A program made the position numbers and the translations under genes. Shown here piece after piece: positions 1 through 9,834 of a stretch of DNA of 64,000 nucleotides. Each line of letters begins with the position of its first letter. Position 1 is the stretch's first letter. The notes under the pieces were generated by a model. It was not told the origin of the DNA. It worked only from the letters and a program-made list of their open reading frames with translations, and made no database searches. The stretch is from Granulicella mallensis. GTDB lineage: Bacteria; Acidobacteriota; Terriglobia; Terriglobales; Acidobacteriaceae. The stretch is taken from the NCBI RefSeq assembly GCF_014203225.1, contig NZ_JACHIO010000018.1:1-64000 (forward strand), in the 5' to 3' direction.

Positions 1-80
1 GTCGTCTTGCCGTGATCAATGTGACCAATCGTCCCGATATTCACATGCGGTTTGCTGCGATCAAACTTTTCCTTCGCCAT
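1..80 (-). CDS. tuf: Elongation factor Tu, N-terminal fragment (cut by window edge)
   Basis: The start codon and first 26 codons of EF-Tu lie here; the rest continues beyond the left edge. EF-Tu is the GTPase that delivers aminoacyl-tRNA to the ribosome. Reading the minus strand gives [19 protein letters not shown] followed by the P-loop HIDHGKT (ending at residue 26), the near-invariant EF-Tu start. A GGAG ribosome binding site lies about 7 bases upstream of the ATG. It follows fusA at a 115-base gap, the standard str-operon order rpsL-rpsG-fusA-tuf. Confidence 0.97.
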   Translation of the reverse strand, partial: MAKEKFDRSKPHVNIGTIGHIDHGKT

Positions 81-195
81 GACTCTCTCCGTAGTTATGT
101 GTTGCGAAATCTTGCCTTGCGGCGTTTTGCGCGCGCCGGCTAGACTTCACCGGCTCCAGCGCGCGGCTGGCTGTACTGCAATCTCGTGGTCGTAC

Positions 196-2289
196 TTACT
201 TCGCGTCCTTACCCTGCACCTTGGCAATAATCTCTTCCGAGACCGAGCGAGGGGCTTCCTCGTACTGCTTGAACTGCATCGAGTAGTTTGCACGGCCCTG
301 GGTAGCACCGCGCATGTGAGTCGCATAGCCAAACATGGTTGAGAGTGGCACGCTGGCGCGAATTGCCTGCGTATTACCCACCATCTCCATACCTTCAATG
401 CGGCCACGGCGAGCGTTCAGGTCGCCGATGATTGTGCCCATGTAGTCTTCGGGAACGGTTACTTCCACAGCCATCACAGGCTCCAAGAGAACCGGCTTCG
501 CCTTACGGGCCGCTTCCTTGAACGCCATCGAGCCGGCGATCTTGAATGCCATTTCGTTCGAATCGACGTCGTGGTAGCTGCCGTCATAGAGCGAAACCTT
601 CACATCGACCATCTCGTAGCCAGCCAGAACGCCGCCAAGCATCGCTTCCTGGATGCCCTGATCGATCGGCTTGATGTACTCCTTGGGAATCGTGCCGCCC
701 TTGGTATCGTTCGAGAACTCATAACCCTTGCCAGGCTCGTTCGGCGAGACGCGAATCTTCGCATGGCCATAGTTACCCGAACCGCCGGTCTGGCGGATGT
801 ACTTGCCTTCCGCTTCGGCGTTTCCGCGGATGGTTTCACGGTAGTTGACCTGCGGCTTGCCGACGTTGGCTTCAACCTTGTACTCGCGCATCATGCGATC
901 AACGATGATCTCAAGGTGCAGCTCGCCCATGCCGGCAATGATGGTCTGGCCAGAGTCGATATCCGTACGGACGTTGAAGGTCGGGTCTTCCTGCGCCAGC
1001 TTCGAAAGCGCAACACCCATCTTCTCCTGGTCAGCCTTGGTCTTCGGCTCGACAGCAACCTCAATGACCGGCTTGGGGAAGTCGATCGATTCAAGAACGA
1101 TCGGGTCCTTAGCCGAGCAGATGGTATCGCCGGTAACCAGGTTCTTCAAACCAACAGCGGCGCAAATATCGCCAGCCATGATCTCAGTAATCTCTTCACG
1201 CTTATTGGCGTGCATCTTCAACAGACGGCCAATACGCTCAGTCTTGCCGGTGCGCGGATTCAGCGTCGTGTCGCCGGTCTTGAGAACGCCAGAGTAGATG
1301 CGGATAAAGATGAGCTGTCCGACAAAGGGATCGGTCATGATCTTGAAGCCGAGCGCCGAAAGAGGCTCACTATCGTCAGCCTTGCGAACAATCTCTTCCT
1401 CCATATTGTCGGGGTTGTGACCGATCATGGGAGGAATATCGAGCGGGCTGGGGAGATAGTCGACGACAGCGTCGAGCAGCGTCTGCACACCCTTGTTCTT
1501 GAAAGACGAACCACAAAGCACAGGGAAGATATTCATGGCGATGGTCGCCTTGCGGATACCAGCCTTGAGCTCTGCCTCGGTCGGCTCAGAGCCTTCGAGG
1601 AAGTGATTCATAATCGTATCGTCGGAATCGGCAACAGCTTCGATCAGGACGCTACGGGCAGCCTTGGCCGTATCAAGCAGAGCCGCAGGAATCTCTTCGA
1701 TAGAGTACTCCGCACCCATCGTCTCGTCGTGCCAGAGGATAGCCTTCATCGTAACGAGGTCGACGACGCCGGCAAACTTTGCCTCGGCCCCGATCTGAAT
1801 GTTGATAGGAATCGCACGCGCACCAAGGCGATCAACGATCGTCGAAGTTGCGTAGACCGCATCCGCGCCGGCTTTGTCCATCTTGTTGATGAAGCAAACC
1901 CGGGGAACCTTGTACTTATCGGCCTGACGCCAGACCGTCTCGGACTGGGGCTGAACGCCGGCGACCGCATCAAAACAGGCGACTGCGCCATCGAGTACAC
2001 GCAGAGAACGCTCCACCTCAGCGGTGAAGTCCACGTGACCCGGAGTATCGATGATGTTGATGCGAATACCGTTCCAGGTGCAGGTGGTCGCAGCAGAGGT
2101 GATCGTGATGCCACGCTCCTGCTCCTGCTCCATCCAGTCCATGGTTGCGGTGCCCTCGTGCACCTCACCGATACGGTGATTGACACCCGTATAGAAGAGG
2201 ATGCGCTCGGTCGTCGTCGTCTTGCCGGCGTCGATGTGAGCCATGATGCCAATATTCCGACATTTTGCGAGAGGTACTGTGCGTGCCAC
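196..2289 (-). CDS. fusA: Translation elongation factor G
   Basis: EF-G, the GTPase driving ribosomal translocation, about 697 residues, a normal family length. The G1 P-loop AHIDAGKT is at residues 17-24, followed by the switch region [13 protein letters not shown] and NKMDK. I start at the GTG at 2289, because the product then begins [14 protein letters not shown], which aligns with the usual EF-G start (MARTVPLEKTRNIG). An in-frame TTG at 2331 would add 14 residues not typical of the family. The gene sits between rpsG and tuf in the str operon. Confidence 0.97.
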   Translation of the reverse strand: MARTVPLAKCRNIGIMAHIDAGKTTTTERILFYTGVNHRIGEVHEGTATMDWMEQEQERGITITSAATTCTWNGIRINIIDTPGHVDFTAEVERSLRVLDGAVACFDAVAGVQPQSETVWRQADKYKVPRVCFINKMDKAGADAVYATSTIVDRLGARAIPINIQIGAEAKFAGVVDLVTMKAILWHDETMGAEYSIEEIPAALLDTAKAARSVLIEAVADSDDTIMNHFLEGSEPTEAELKAGIRKATIAMNIFPVLCGSSFKNKGVQTLLDAVVDYLPSPLDIPPMIGHNPDNMEEEIVRKADDSEPLSALGFKIMTDPFVGQLIFIRIYSGVLKTGDTTLNPRTGKTERIGRLLKMHANKREEITEIMAGDICAAVGLKNLVTGDTICSAKDPIVLESIDFPKPVIEVAVEPKTKADQEKMGVALSKLAQEDPTFNVRTDIDSGQTIIAGMGELHLEIIVDRMMREYKVEANVGKPQVNYRETIRGNAEAEGKYIRQTGGSGNYGHAKIRVSPNEPGKGYEFSNDTKGGTIPKEYIKPIDQGIQEAMLGGVLAGYEMVDVKVSLYDGSYHDVDSNEMAFKIAGSMAFKEAARKAKPVLLEPVMAVEVTVPEDYMGTIIGDLNARRGRIEGMEMVGNTQAIRASVPLSTMFGYATHMRGATQGRANYSMQFKQYEEAPRSVSEEIIAKVQGKDAK

Positions 2290-2386
2290 GATTCGTATCT
2301 TTTCTGCGAGCTTGCGCTCGCGGTCAGCCAAACTTCAATCGGCGCAGGAGTCTTGCTGTCTCCTGTCCCCTATTTCCAATCCGCAA

Positions 2387-2857
2387 CTACCAGCGGTAGT
2401 GAGCGAAGGCCTTGTTTGCTTCAGCCATACGATGAACGTCTTCCTTCTTCTTCATCGCGGCGCCGCGGCCGTTAGCCGCGTCCAGCAGCTCAGCCGTGAG
2501 CTTCTCAACCATTCCCTTTTCGCCACGGGCGCGACCGTAGGTCACGAGCCAGCGAATCGCCAGCGAGGTGCGGCGCTCAGGATTGACTTCGATCGGCACC
2601 TGATAGTTCGCACCGCCAACACGGCGAGACTTCACTTCCAGCATGGGCTTGACGTTCTCGACAGCCTTCTTGAAGAGCTTGAGGGCTTCATCGCCACCCT
2701 TCGCTTCGAGGTTGGTCATCGCCTCGTAGAAGATTCCCTGCGCGGTGGACTTCTTACCACCCCACATCATGCTGTTGACGAACTTCGTTACCAGGGTCGA
2801 ACCGTAAATCGGATCGGATGCGACTTCACGCTTGGCGATGTAACCTTTTCTAGGCAT
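2387..2857 (-). CDS. rpsG: 30S ribosomal protein S7
   Basis: S7 (156 residues, exactly the usual length) nucleates assembly of the 3' domain of 16S rRNA and contacts E-site tRNA. It begins [12 protein letters not shown] and carries the conserved [10 protein letters not shown] and [15 protein letters not shown] segments. It is the second gene of the str operon, 116 bases downstream of rpsL and about 100 bases upstream of fusA. The rpsL-rpsG gap holds a copy of the dispersed repeat described at 2910-2959. Confidence 0.97.
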   Translation of the reverse strand: MPRKGYIAKREVASDPIYGSTLVTKFVNSMMWGGKKSTAQGIFYEAMTNLEAKGGDEALKLFKKAVENVKPMLEVKSRRVGGANYQVPIEVNPERRTSLAIRWLVTYGRARGEKGMVEKLTAELLDAANGRGAAMKKKEDVHRMAEANKAFAHYRW

Positions 2858-2909
2858 TCTCTTCTTTCTCGTCTTCCCTCAGCGCGGTGACTTCTCACGA
2901 GCTGAGCTT

Positions 2910-2959
2910 GTTCTTGCTTTTCTTTTGTCATCCCCGCAGGGAATCTGCTTCCCTGCGGG
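2910..2959. repeat. Dispersed repeat copy between rpsL and rpsG
   Basis: Reads gttcttgcttttcttttgtc, then a core resembling tcatccccgcagggaatctg, then cttccctgcggg. The second half can fold back (cccgcaggg against ccctgcggg). The same text occurs at 11819-11880, 11964-12060 (inverted), 13841-13880, 36583-36600 (partial) and inside lpxK at 57702-57778. It lies within the transcribed str operon, so it is part of the mRNA. Confidence 0.75.
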
Positions 2960-2973
2960 CCCGTCACAAATCT

Positions 2974-3357
2974 TTACTTGGCAGCAGCCTTCGGACGCTT
3001 CGCGCCATACTTCGAGCGGCTCTGCTTGCGGTTGGCAACGCCGACCGAGTCGAGCGTTCCCCGAACCACGTGATAACGAACACCCGGCAGATCCTTCACA
3101 CGGCCGCCGCGGATGAGCACAATCGAGTGCTCCTGCAGGTTGTGGCCGATGCCCGGGATATAGGTGGTGACCTCAATGCCGTTGGTCAGGCGAACACGCG
3201 CAACCTTACGCAGCGCCGAGTTCGGCTTCTTGGGGGTCTGAGTGTAGACGCGAGTGCAAACACCACGACGCTGGGGCGAACCCTGCAGCGCAGGTGAGGC
3301 GGTCTTGTAGCGGGTCGGCGTGCGGCCCTGCTTTACGAGCTGATGAAACGTAGGCAC
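2974..3357 (-). CDS. rpsL: 30S ribosomal protein S12
   Basis: S12 (127 residues) forms part of the decoding centre. The conserved [17 protein letters not shown] segment is intact with Lys at the classic streptomycin-resistance position, and the second hotspot region [13 protein letters not shown] is also wild type. The start codon is GTG at 3357, preceded by GGAG seven bases upstream. It is the first gene of the str operon; the promoter should lie in 3358-3660. Confidence 0.97.
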   Translation of the reverse strand: MPTFHQLVKQGRTPTRYKTASPALQGSPQRRGVCTRVYTQTPKKPNSALRKVARVRLTNGIEVTTYIPGIGHNLQEHSIVLIRGGRVKDLPGVRYHVVRGTLDSVGVANRKQSRSKYGAKRPKAAAK

Positions 3358-3886
3358 TGTAAAACTCCTTCGGAACTACCCGAGGCTACATTCTTTCGGG
3401 TATTGCCCAATTTGCTATGGGCTCGATGCAGGGCAGCTCCTATCGCGCTACTTCCGGCGCACAAACGCACAGAAGGCGAGACGTGTGGACACGCCTCGGC
3501 GAAGTTCTGAATCCTGCACGCGGCCGTACTGCTCACTGCGTGTACTGCAACTACTCAAAGGCAAATAACAGTCGACGGTGACCGAGAGGTTCAGAGCATC
3601 GCTCCAAGTCCGGCTCCGTTTCGCTGTTCCGGCCCACATAGCCCGTCCAAGGTGGAGGGTGTCGCAGGCGCGATCGATAGGCTAACGCCAACCGCAGACT
3701 TACCGACTCCCCTCATCTGCTATCCGTGGGAATCCTGCGGTATATCTCTTGTATCCAGTGTAGCGCAGGCACTGAAGCCTTGCCTGCCGCTAGAACCTCT
3801 TGCTGACGGTACGTTCCGGATACTCGCGGAACCTTTTTACTGTAGCAAGAGAGTGGTGGGGCGTCAAGGAAATTGCGGTCTCCGCT
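3358..3886. other. Divergent intergenic region between rpsL and a GNAT gene
   Basis: 529 bases without a convincing gene. It must hold the str operon promoter (minus strand) and that of the acetyltransferase (plus strand), but I cannot assign -35/-10 boxes with confidence. On the plus strand two stem-loops precede the acetyltransferase: tagcgcaggca pairing with tgcctgccgcta (about 3761-3793, one bulge), and gttccg/cggaac (3813-3818 / 3827-3832) followed by cttttt. Short ORFs here have no family resemblance. Confidence 0.5.
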
Positions 3887-4606
3887 ATGCTGGTAACAGG
3901 AATTTACCCAATTTTGAGCATCGATCCCTTCGCCAACCCGGTCTGGAATGCGCTGCAGACGACCCATCAGGGGCTCGCTCTGACCGCAGGAAGAGCCTGC
4001 AAGTACCCGCAGGATGTCGCTCCCTTCGCCGCAGTGGCCGAAAACACCCCCGAAGCGCTCCGCGAGCTGCATTCCCTGCTTCTGCCCGGCGAGAGCACCC
4101 ATGTAGTCAATGAAAAACCGCCGGAGGTAGCTGGCCTGCTTTCGGAGGGCACCTTTGCCTGCCTGCAGATGGTCTTCCCGCTGGCATCAGCCCTCCCTGA
4201 AACGAAGCCCATCGAAATTGCCCCGCTCACCTGTGCCAATGCAGCCGCCATGGTGGAGCTCACCTCGATTGCCTTTCCTGGCTTCTTTCGCAGCCGTACC
4301 TGCTTGATGGGCAGTTACTACGGCGTATGGGAGAACGGAAAGCTGATCGCCATGGGAGGCGAGCGGATGATCATGAATCCCTGGCGTGAGATCAGCGGCG
4401 TCTGCACCCATCCGGAACACCGAGGCAAAGGCTATGCGCCGCGAATCATGACGCAGTTGCGGCAGAACCACCGCGACGCCGGTCGCACCTCGTGCCTGCA
4501 CGTGGCTTCGGCAAACCAGACCGCCATTGAGCTCTATCGGCGCATGGGGTTTTCCGTGCTGCGCGAGATTCAGGTTCACCGGATATCGAGAATCAATTCT
4601 GATTAA
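3887..4606 (+). CDS. GNAT family N-acetyltransferase (FR47-like)
   Basis: About 239 residues. The C-terminal half carries the GNAT fold: GVCTHPEHRGKGYA is the acetyl-CoA pyrophosphate-binding motif (Q/RxxGxG/A type), followed by the conserved SANQTAIELYRRMGF helix-strand. The N-terminal half is a family-specific extension seen in FR47-like proteins. I use the ATG at 3887 (MLVTGIYPIL) because upstream codons extend into the stem-loop leader. The substrate is unknown. The gene is monocistronic or co-transcribed with the S9 peptidase 29 bases downstream. Confidence 0.85.
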   Translation: MLVTGIYPILSIDPFANPVWNALQTTHQGLALTAGRACKYPQDVAPFAAVAENTPEALRELHSLLLPGESTHVVNEKPPEVAGLLSEGTFACLQMVFPLASALPETKPIEIAPLTCANAAAMVELTSIAFPGFFRSRTCLMGSYYGVWENGKLIAMGGERMIMNPWREISGVCTHPEHRGKGYAPRIMTQLRQNHRDAGRTSCLHVASANQTAIELYRRMGFSVLREIQVHRISRINSD

Positions 4607-4635
4607 TACGCACTCTCAGTGATACGCTTTCGTGC

Positions 4636-6636
4636 ATGAACTTATTGCCGAGCTGTACCCGCCTGCCTCTCCTCGCAGCCTGTCTTTTCCTCCCCACAGT
4701 TCCAGGCTTGACGCAGGCGACAGCACGCGTCAATGCTCCGGGAGCCGTAGCAATCTCTCCCAATGGTTCGACCCTGGCGTGGACGCTACGCGGCCGTGAG
4801 GACTCGACGATCCACGTTGCAGAACTGGCGCACTTTGACGACGCCAAGCTGGTCACACCACACGGTACCAGCGACTGCTCCAGCGGGTCCCCCGTCTGGT
4901 CGCCCGATAGCCAGACGTTGGCCTTTACTTCCTCCTGCACCGGCAAGGATGCCAAGACGGACCAGGAACAGATCTTTCTGTGGTCCAAAGCAACAGGCGA
5001 GATCAAGCAGCTCACGCATGTGACAGGAAACATCGAACAGCCTGCCTGGTCGCCGGATGGCAAGCAGATCGCCTTTCTGTTCGTGAAGAACGCTACGCGC
5101 TCGGCCGGCGCGCTCGACGCGATGAAGCCGTGGGACGGCGTCATCGGCGAAGATGGCGTAGAGATTCAGCAGGTTTACGCTGTCAGCACCGCCGATGGGC
5201 AGGAGAACTGGGAGACAGCTCCCAGCCTGCACGTCTACGAATTTGCCTGGTCGCCCGACTCCCGGCAGGTTGCCTTCATCGCCGCGAATCCTCCGGGAGA
5301 GAACAACTGGTGGATCGCAAAGCTCTACGCCCAGACTGTGCTTCCACGCGGTGAACAGGCGCATGAGGAACCTGCCGTTGTCCTCGATCCGAACACCGTC
5401 ACCGGCCCGCTGCATGGCCTCCAGATCGCCGTTCCCCGCTGGTCGCCGGACGGCAAGCGCATCGCCCTTATCGGCGGCCTGATGAGCGATCAGGGCTCTA
5501 CCGGCGGCGATGTCTGGGTCGTCGACGCGAAGGGCGGCGAGCCCACCGACATCACCCCCAACATCGATGGCACCCCCGGTTTCGAAGCCTGGATTAACGA
5601 CAAGAGCGTCGGCTTCGTCGAAGACCGCCGCGGCCACACTGTGCTATCGGACTACAACGTCGCCACACGGTCGATGATTCCGGACAGCGTCATCGACCTG
5701 GGTGAAGCGACGGTCAGCGGCGGGCAGATCAAGGACGCCGTCGGCTTCTCCAGCAATGGCGTTCTGGCCTTTGTGAAGAGTGGCCACGACATGGCGCCAG
5801 AGCTGTGGGCCGGCGCCGGCGATGCTCTCCGCCAGATGACGCACCTGAACGACGGCGCAAAGCCGCTCGCACGCACCGAGTCCATCGAGTGGGAGAACGA
5901 AGGCCTCCACGTACAGGGCTGGTTGACCTATCCGAAGAACTACAATCCCGCCAAAAAATATCCGATGATCGTGACCGTGCACGGCGGCCCCTCAGCCTCG
6001 ACCGGCTCGCGCTGGGGCGGTTCGTCATGGGCCGAGGAAGGCTACTTTGAATTCCAGCCGAATCCGCGCGGCAGCTTTGGCCAGGGCGAAGCCTTTACAC
6101 AGGCCAATCGCAAGGACTTCGGCTATGGCGACCTTCGCGACATCCTCAAGGGGATGGACGCCGTCGAAGCGAAGGTCTCCGTCGACAAGAACCGTGAAGG
6201 GCTGACAGGCTGGAGCTACGGAGGCTTCATGACCATGTTCGCCGTCACGCAGACCCATCGCTTCCGCGCAGCCATTGCGGGCGCAGGTCTGAGCGACTGG
6301 CTGAGTTACTACGGCGAAAACTCTATTGACCAGTGGATGATTCCGTTCTTCGGCGCCAGCGTCTATGACGATCCGGCGGTCTACGCGAAGAGCTCAGCGA
6401 TCACCTACATCAAGAATGTGAAGACACCGACGCTCGTCATCGTAGGCGATCGCGATGGCGAGTGCCCCGCGCCGCAAAGCTTCGAGTTCTGGCACGCGCT
6501 GCGCGATCTCGGCGTCAAAACACAGCTCGTGATCTATCCAAATGAAGGCCACGGCTTCCGAAACCCCGATCACATTCGCGACCGCAAGGAGCGCGAAGTG
6601 AAATGGTTCGCGGAGAACATGCCGGAAAAGCAGTAA
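4636..6636 (+). CDS. Secreted S9 family prolyl oligopeptidase / acylaminoacyl-peptidase
   Basis: 666 residues. An N-terminal signal peptide (about 1-28, hydrophobic LPLLAACLFLPTV) is followed by a TolB-like beta-propeller with repeated WSPDG/WSPDS blades (residues about 35-400) and a C-terminal alpha/beta hydrolase domain. The catalytic triad is visible: Ser527 in GWSYGGF, Asp605 in VIVGDRDGE and His639 in NEGHGF. S9 peptidases of this layout cleave short peptides that reach the active site through the propeller; export suggests periplasmic peptide turnover. It has a short gap to the GNAT gene upstream and no partner downstream. Confidence 0.92.
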   Translation: MNLLPSCTRLPLLAACLFLPTVPGLTQATARVNAPGAVAISPNGSTLAWTLRGREDSTIHVAELAHFDDAKLVTPHGTSDCSSGSPVWSPDSQTLAFTSSCTGKDAKTDQEQIFLWSKATGEIKQLTHVTGNIEQPAWSPDGKQIAFLFVKNATRSAGALDAMKPWDGVIGEDGVEIQQVYAVSTADGQENWETAPSLHVYEFAWSPDSRQVAFIAANPPGENNWWIAKLYAQTVLPRGEQAHEEPAVVLDPNTVTGPLHGLQIAVPRWSPDGKRIALIGGLMSDQGSTGGDVWVVDAKGGEPTDITPNIDGTPGFEAWINDKSVGFVEDRRGHTVLSDYNVATRSMIPDSVIDLGEATVSGGQIKDAVGFSSNGVLAFVKSGHDMAPELWAGAGDALRQMTHLNDGAKPLARTESIEWENEGLHVQGWLTYPKNYNPAKKYPMIVTVHGGPSASTGSRWGGSSWAEEGYFEFQPNPRGSFGQGEAFTQANRKDFGYGDLRDILKGMDAVEAKVSVDKNREGLTGWSYGGFMTMFAVTQTHRFRAAIAGAGLSDWLSYYGENSIDQWMIPFFGASVYDDPAVYAKSSAITYIKNVKTPTLVIVGDRDGECPAPQSFEFWHALRDLGVKTQLVIYPNEGHGFRNPDHIRDRKEREVKWFAENMPEKQ

Positions 6637-6656
6637 ACGAGAAGTAGCAACCAGGC

Positions 6657-6712
6657 AACAGCGAGAGTTGGGGAGTATCTGCGACCGCCAGAGAACCCCA
6701 ATTTTCGCTGTT
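6657..6712. terminator. Imperfect inverted repeat after the S9 peptidase
   Basis: aacagcgagagttgggg (6657-6673) pairs with ccccaattttcgctgtt (6696-6712), 15 of 17 positions, 21 bases after the peptidase stop. It has no clear T-run, so it could be a factor-dependent terminator or an mRNA 3' end stabiliser, or just one of the window's intergenic repeats. Confidence 0.45.
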
Positions 6713-6847
6713 TCCTATTCGCTGTTTGGTATTTCTGTCTTTCCCATTTGCTCGTGGCCCGTCCAACCCCTAAACTGGACACTCGGAGTTTCAGCGGTTG
6801 GCGGTTTGACCGTTCAGCTTGAGTTCCGGTTGGACGGGGAGGTCTGA

Positions 6848-9310
6848 GTGCGGCGGTTAGTCAGTCTGTTGGTTCTTATTTTCTTTACTGTGCCTTTCGG
6901 CCTGTCTGTGGCCGGTTGCAGCAAGAGTACGCCTGCGCAATTTTGCAACGGCCTGGACTCCGGCCCGGTCGTTGGACAGGTAGCGAGCATTACGTTGTCG
7001 GCCACGCTGGCAACAACCGACGAATCGCTCAGCTATGGCCAGATCGGCCAGGCACTCAATGCGAACGCCATTGACTGCAAAGGCAATGCGGTCTCGGTCA
7101 AGTCGTTTACCTATGCCACCTCGGATACGTCGCTGACCAATGCCGACATCAATCCCGGAACCGGTTCGGTATGCGCTGGTTCCTGGAACCGCAACTCGGG
7201 CTCGGGTATCGCCGACTTCACCACCTGCACTGCTCCGAAGGTGCCTTCGTCGACCCACCTGTACTTCGTTACGGCCACGGGGAACGGTGCTACCAGTAAC
7301 GCGATCCCCGTCTATGTGCATCCGACGGTAACCAGCGTCACCATTGGAGGTGGAACCCCAGCATGCCAAGGCGGACCAAATCCCACGGTAACGGATCCCT
7401 CGAGCGAGTGCTGCCCGACGGCCACCACCGCTCCCTCTACGAACGTCATCTACGACGGAGTCAGTTGCCTTTCGCAGACCCAGACTGCCAGGCTCGTGGC
7501 AAAGGTCTACACCAATGGAACGACGAACCCCGCTGACAATATCACCTGCGACGTTGGCAACCTGAGCTTTGCCGCGCAGGGAACGAATAACGTCGTCACC
7601 ATTGACGAGAGCGGCGTAGCCACAGCGCAACAGCCTGGTTCAGCCACGATCACCGCTACCGTCTCGAGTTCAGGTTCGGCCGACACAGCAGGGTACTTCT
7701 CCACCTGCCCGCCGGCGTCGATCGTCCTCACCGCTCAGGGACAGCCCAACCCCCAGGGCCCCATCAGCGTCGCTCTGAACAACACGCAGCCGTTCACAGC
7801 ACAGGTACTGGATACACTCGGGCACGCCATCACTGGGCTCACCCTGGAGTACACCTCGACCACCCCGGAGACACTTCCTGGCGCGGCCACGGTTACCCCT
7901 ATATTCCCAGGATCGGCAACCATTACCGCCGTCTGCCAACCGGGTAACAGCGGCGGCTGCAACCCAGCCCCGTTCAGCCAGATCGGACTGAACGGCAATG
8001 GCAAGCCAATTACGTCGAACGGCATTACAGTCAACACCGTCGCCAACAGTTCTACGGTGCTGTATGTCGCCAGTACGCAGTCGCAGTATCTCTACCCGCT
8101 GGATTTCACTACCAACCAGCAGCCTCCCCTGGTCAAGTTGCCGTACGTCCCGAACTCGATGGTGATCACCCAGGACGGCACAACCATCTATATGGGCAGC
8201 ACCCAGGCGCTCATGACATTTGCCACGGCGAGCAATTCAGTGTCTTCGGCTAATACCAACGTCGTCGGCTCAGTACTTGCCGTTTCACCCGATGGTTCAA
8301 CACTGGCGGTAACAGACCCTACACGGCAGACAGTCACACTGGTTTCCAGCACCGGCACGATCACAGCAACCTATAACGGTGTTGGAACCCACGCGGAATG
8401 GTCTCCTGACAGCCAGACTGTTTACATCACCGGAACCGCTCAGTCTGCCACCCCTGGAACACTGGGCCCTGCGCAGTTGCTGGTGCACTCGCTCTTCAAC
8501 GGCTGGACGGCAATTGCGCCGGATCAGCCCTATAACGACGTGGCGGTGATGGTTCCAGCTATTGGAGCCTACTTTGCCGGGGATAAGAGCACCGAGGCCC
8601 GCAGCTATTGCTCCAGCAGCAGCTTTGGCGCCGGCACTCCGCCTATCGCCACAAACGCTCTGTATCCGATAGCCGATACCAATGCAACCGCCCTCACCGA
8701 TCGTCTGGCTGCAACGGCAGATGGCAAGCACATCCTTGGAGCGCAAGCTTCGGGATTAATTCTCTCGGACGTCAGCGTTACGCTGCCAGCCACTTCACAA
8801 AATGGTATTGCAACCCTCCAGGCCTGCCCCACGGTCGTCCCGCCGAATTACTTCACCAGCTCGGCCATGACCTATCCGCTTACGGGTGTTACAGCCACCA
8901 GCATTACCGGCGTAGTCCCTGCGAGCAGCTCGACAGTATCGTTCGTTACCTACATGGGTTCAAGCGGAATTCTGCCGATGTACCTCATCCCCGGTTCAGG
9001 CGGCAAGGGCACGATCACTCCCGTCACCCTGACAGGCGGAGCGAGCCTGGCTCCCGTGGCAGGTGTCTTCAGCACCGACAACCTGAGCTTCTATGCAGGG
9101 ACGTCGGGTGACAACCTGGTTCACATCATCTCAGTCAACACCAGCGGCTCAACGCCAACGGCAGCCGATTCAGGCACTCCGATTGTGCCGAACCTTCCCT
9201 GCGCAACCGGCAGCACCTATATCGTCGCCACTCCTCCCTGCCCGGCCAATGTCACGGTCGGCACACCCAACCTGCTGGTACAGCGTCCGAAGAAGTCCAC
9301 CACGCTGTAA
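6848..9310 (+). CDS. Lipoprotein with Ig-like (Big) and YVTN-type beta-propeller domains
   Basis: 820 residues, starting at GTG with a strong GGGGAGG ribosome binding site five bases upstream. The lipobox LSVAGC gives Cys24 as the lipidated residue. Residues about 45-390 contain bacterial Ig-like repeats; one has the Big2 signature VVTIDESGVATAQQPGSATI. Residues about 400-800 look like a beta-propeller, with repeated short blades such as VLYVASTQSQYLYPLDF, VLAVSPDGSTLAVTDP and AEWSPDSQTVYITG. Such proteins are common surface lipoproteins in Acidobacteriota; the ligand is unknown. It is single, and ended by a strong hairpin. Confidence 0.82.
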   Translation: MRRLVSLLVLIFFTVPFGLSVAGCSKSTPAQFCNGLDSGPVVGQVASITLSATLATTDESLSYGQIGQALNANAIDCKGNAVSVKSFTYATSDTSLTNADINPGTGSVCAGSWNRNSGSGIADFTTCTAPKVPSSTHLYFVTATGNGATSNAIPVYVHPTVTSVTIGGGTPACQGGPNPTVTDPSSECCPTATTAPSTNVIYDGVSCLSQTQTARLVAKVYTNGTTNPADNITCDVGNLSFAAQGTNNVVTIDESGVATAQQPGSATITATVSSSGSADTAGYFSTCPPASIVLTAQGQPNPQGPISVALNNTQPFTAQVLDTLGHAITGLTLEYTSTTPETLPGAATVTPIFPGSATITAVCQPGNSGGCNPAPFSQIGLNGNGKPITSNGITVNTVANSSTVLYVASTQSQYLYPLDFTTNQQPPLVKLPYVPNSMVITQDGTTIYMGSTQALMTFATASNSVSSANTNVVGSVLAVSPDGSTLAVTDPTRQTVTLVSSTGTITATYNGVGTHAEWSPDSQTVYITGTAQSATPGTLGPAQLLVHSLFNGWTAIAPDQPYNDVAVMVPAIGAYFAGDKSTEARSYCSSSSFGAGTPPIATNALYPIADTNATALTDRLAATADGKHILGAQASGLILSDVSVTLPATSQNGIATLQACPTVVPPNYFTSSAMTYPLTGVTATSITGVVPASSSTVSFVTYMGSSGILPMYLIPGSGGKGTITPVTLTGGASLAPVAGVFSTDNLSFYAGTSGDNLVHIISVNTSGSTPTAADSGTPIVPNLPCATGSTYIVATPPCPANVTVGTPNLLVQRPKKSTTL

Positions 9311-9318
9311 GTCATAAG

Positions 9319-9369
9319 CACTGCAATAAGAAAGGCCCTCCAAATCGGAGGGCCTTTCTTATTGCAGTG
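9319..9369. terminator. Perfect 23-bp bidirectional terminator hairpin
   Basis: cactgcaataagaaaggccc plus tcc (9319-9341), loop aaatc, then the exact complement (9347-9369). It is followed by ttttctg on the plus strand and by a T-rich tract of the stem itself on the minus strand. It lies between the convergent lipoprotein and nusB stops, so it can serve both. Confidence 0.9.
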
Positions 9370-9408
9370 TTTTCTGTTTCCTGATTCCTGGATCTGTTTT
9401 GCTGCTTT

Positions 9409-9834
9409 TTATAGCTTCAATCGGACTTCCAGCAACTCGCGTCCGATCGCATCCAGAACACCATTCAGAAAATGAATGCTCTCCGGTGCGGCATAGCGGC
9501 GGGCGATCTCCAGCGTCTCATTGATGATGACCGCGGCGGGTGTCTTGGGATATCCCACCATCTCCGCGACAGCTGTGCGCAGCAGGTTACGATCGACGAC
9601 CGGCATACGCTCCAGCCGCCAGTTCTGCGCATGCTTCTGGATCAACGCATCAACCTCGTCCTCGCGCTGCGTAGCGAGGCGATGGAGATCGTCGGCAAAG
9701 CCGCGCGTCTCGTCATCGACATCTTCGCGCGACGCCCAAAACAACTCTTCGACCTCTTCCGGCTTCTGCTTGCCGAGGTCGCCCTGGAAGAGCATCTGCA
9801 TGGCTAACTCACGGGACTTGCGGCGGGTGCCCAT
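9409..9834 (-). CDS. nusB: Transcription antitermination factor NusB
   Basis: 141 residues, normal for NusB, which with NusE (S10) binds boxA RNA and supports rRNA antitermination. It begins MGTRRKSRELAMQMLFQ, the family's first helix with the arginine-rich RNA-binding patch, and contains the conserved VDRNLLRTAVAEM and AVIINETLEIARRY segments. The ATG overlaps the ribH stop by one base (TAATG), so translation is coupled. ribH-nusB pairing is common in bacteria. Confidence 0.96.
   Translation of the reverse strand: MGTRRKSRELAMQMLFQGDLGKQKPEEVEELFWASREDVDDETRGFADDLHRLATQREDEVDALIQKHAQNWRLERMPVVDRNLLRTAVAEMVGYPKTPAAVIINETLEIARRYAAPESIHFLNGVLDAIGRELLEVRLKL

Noticed and set aside
571-2475. 634-codon plus-strand ORF over fusA
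   Set aside because: Antisense to a clearly coding EF-G; typical open antisense frame in GC-rich DNA with no family resemblance.
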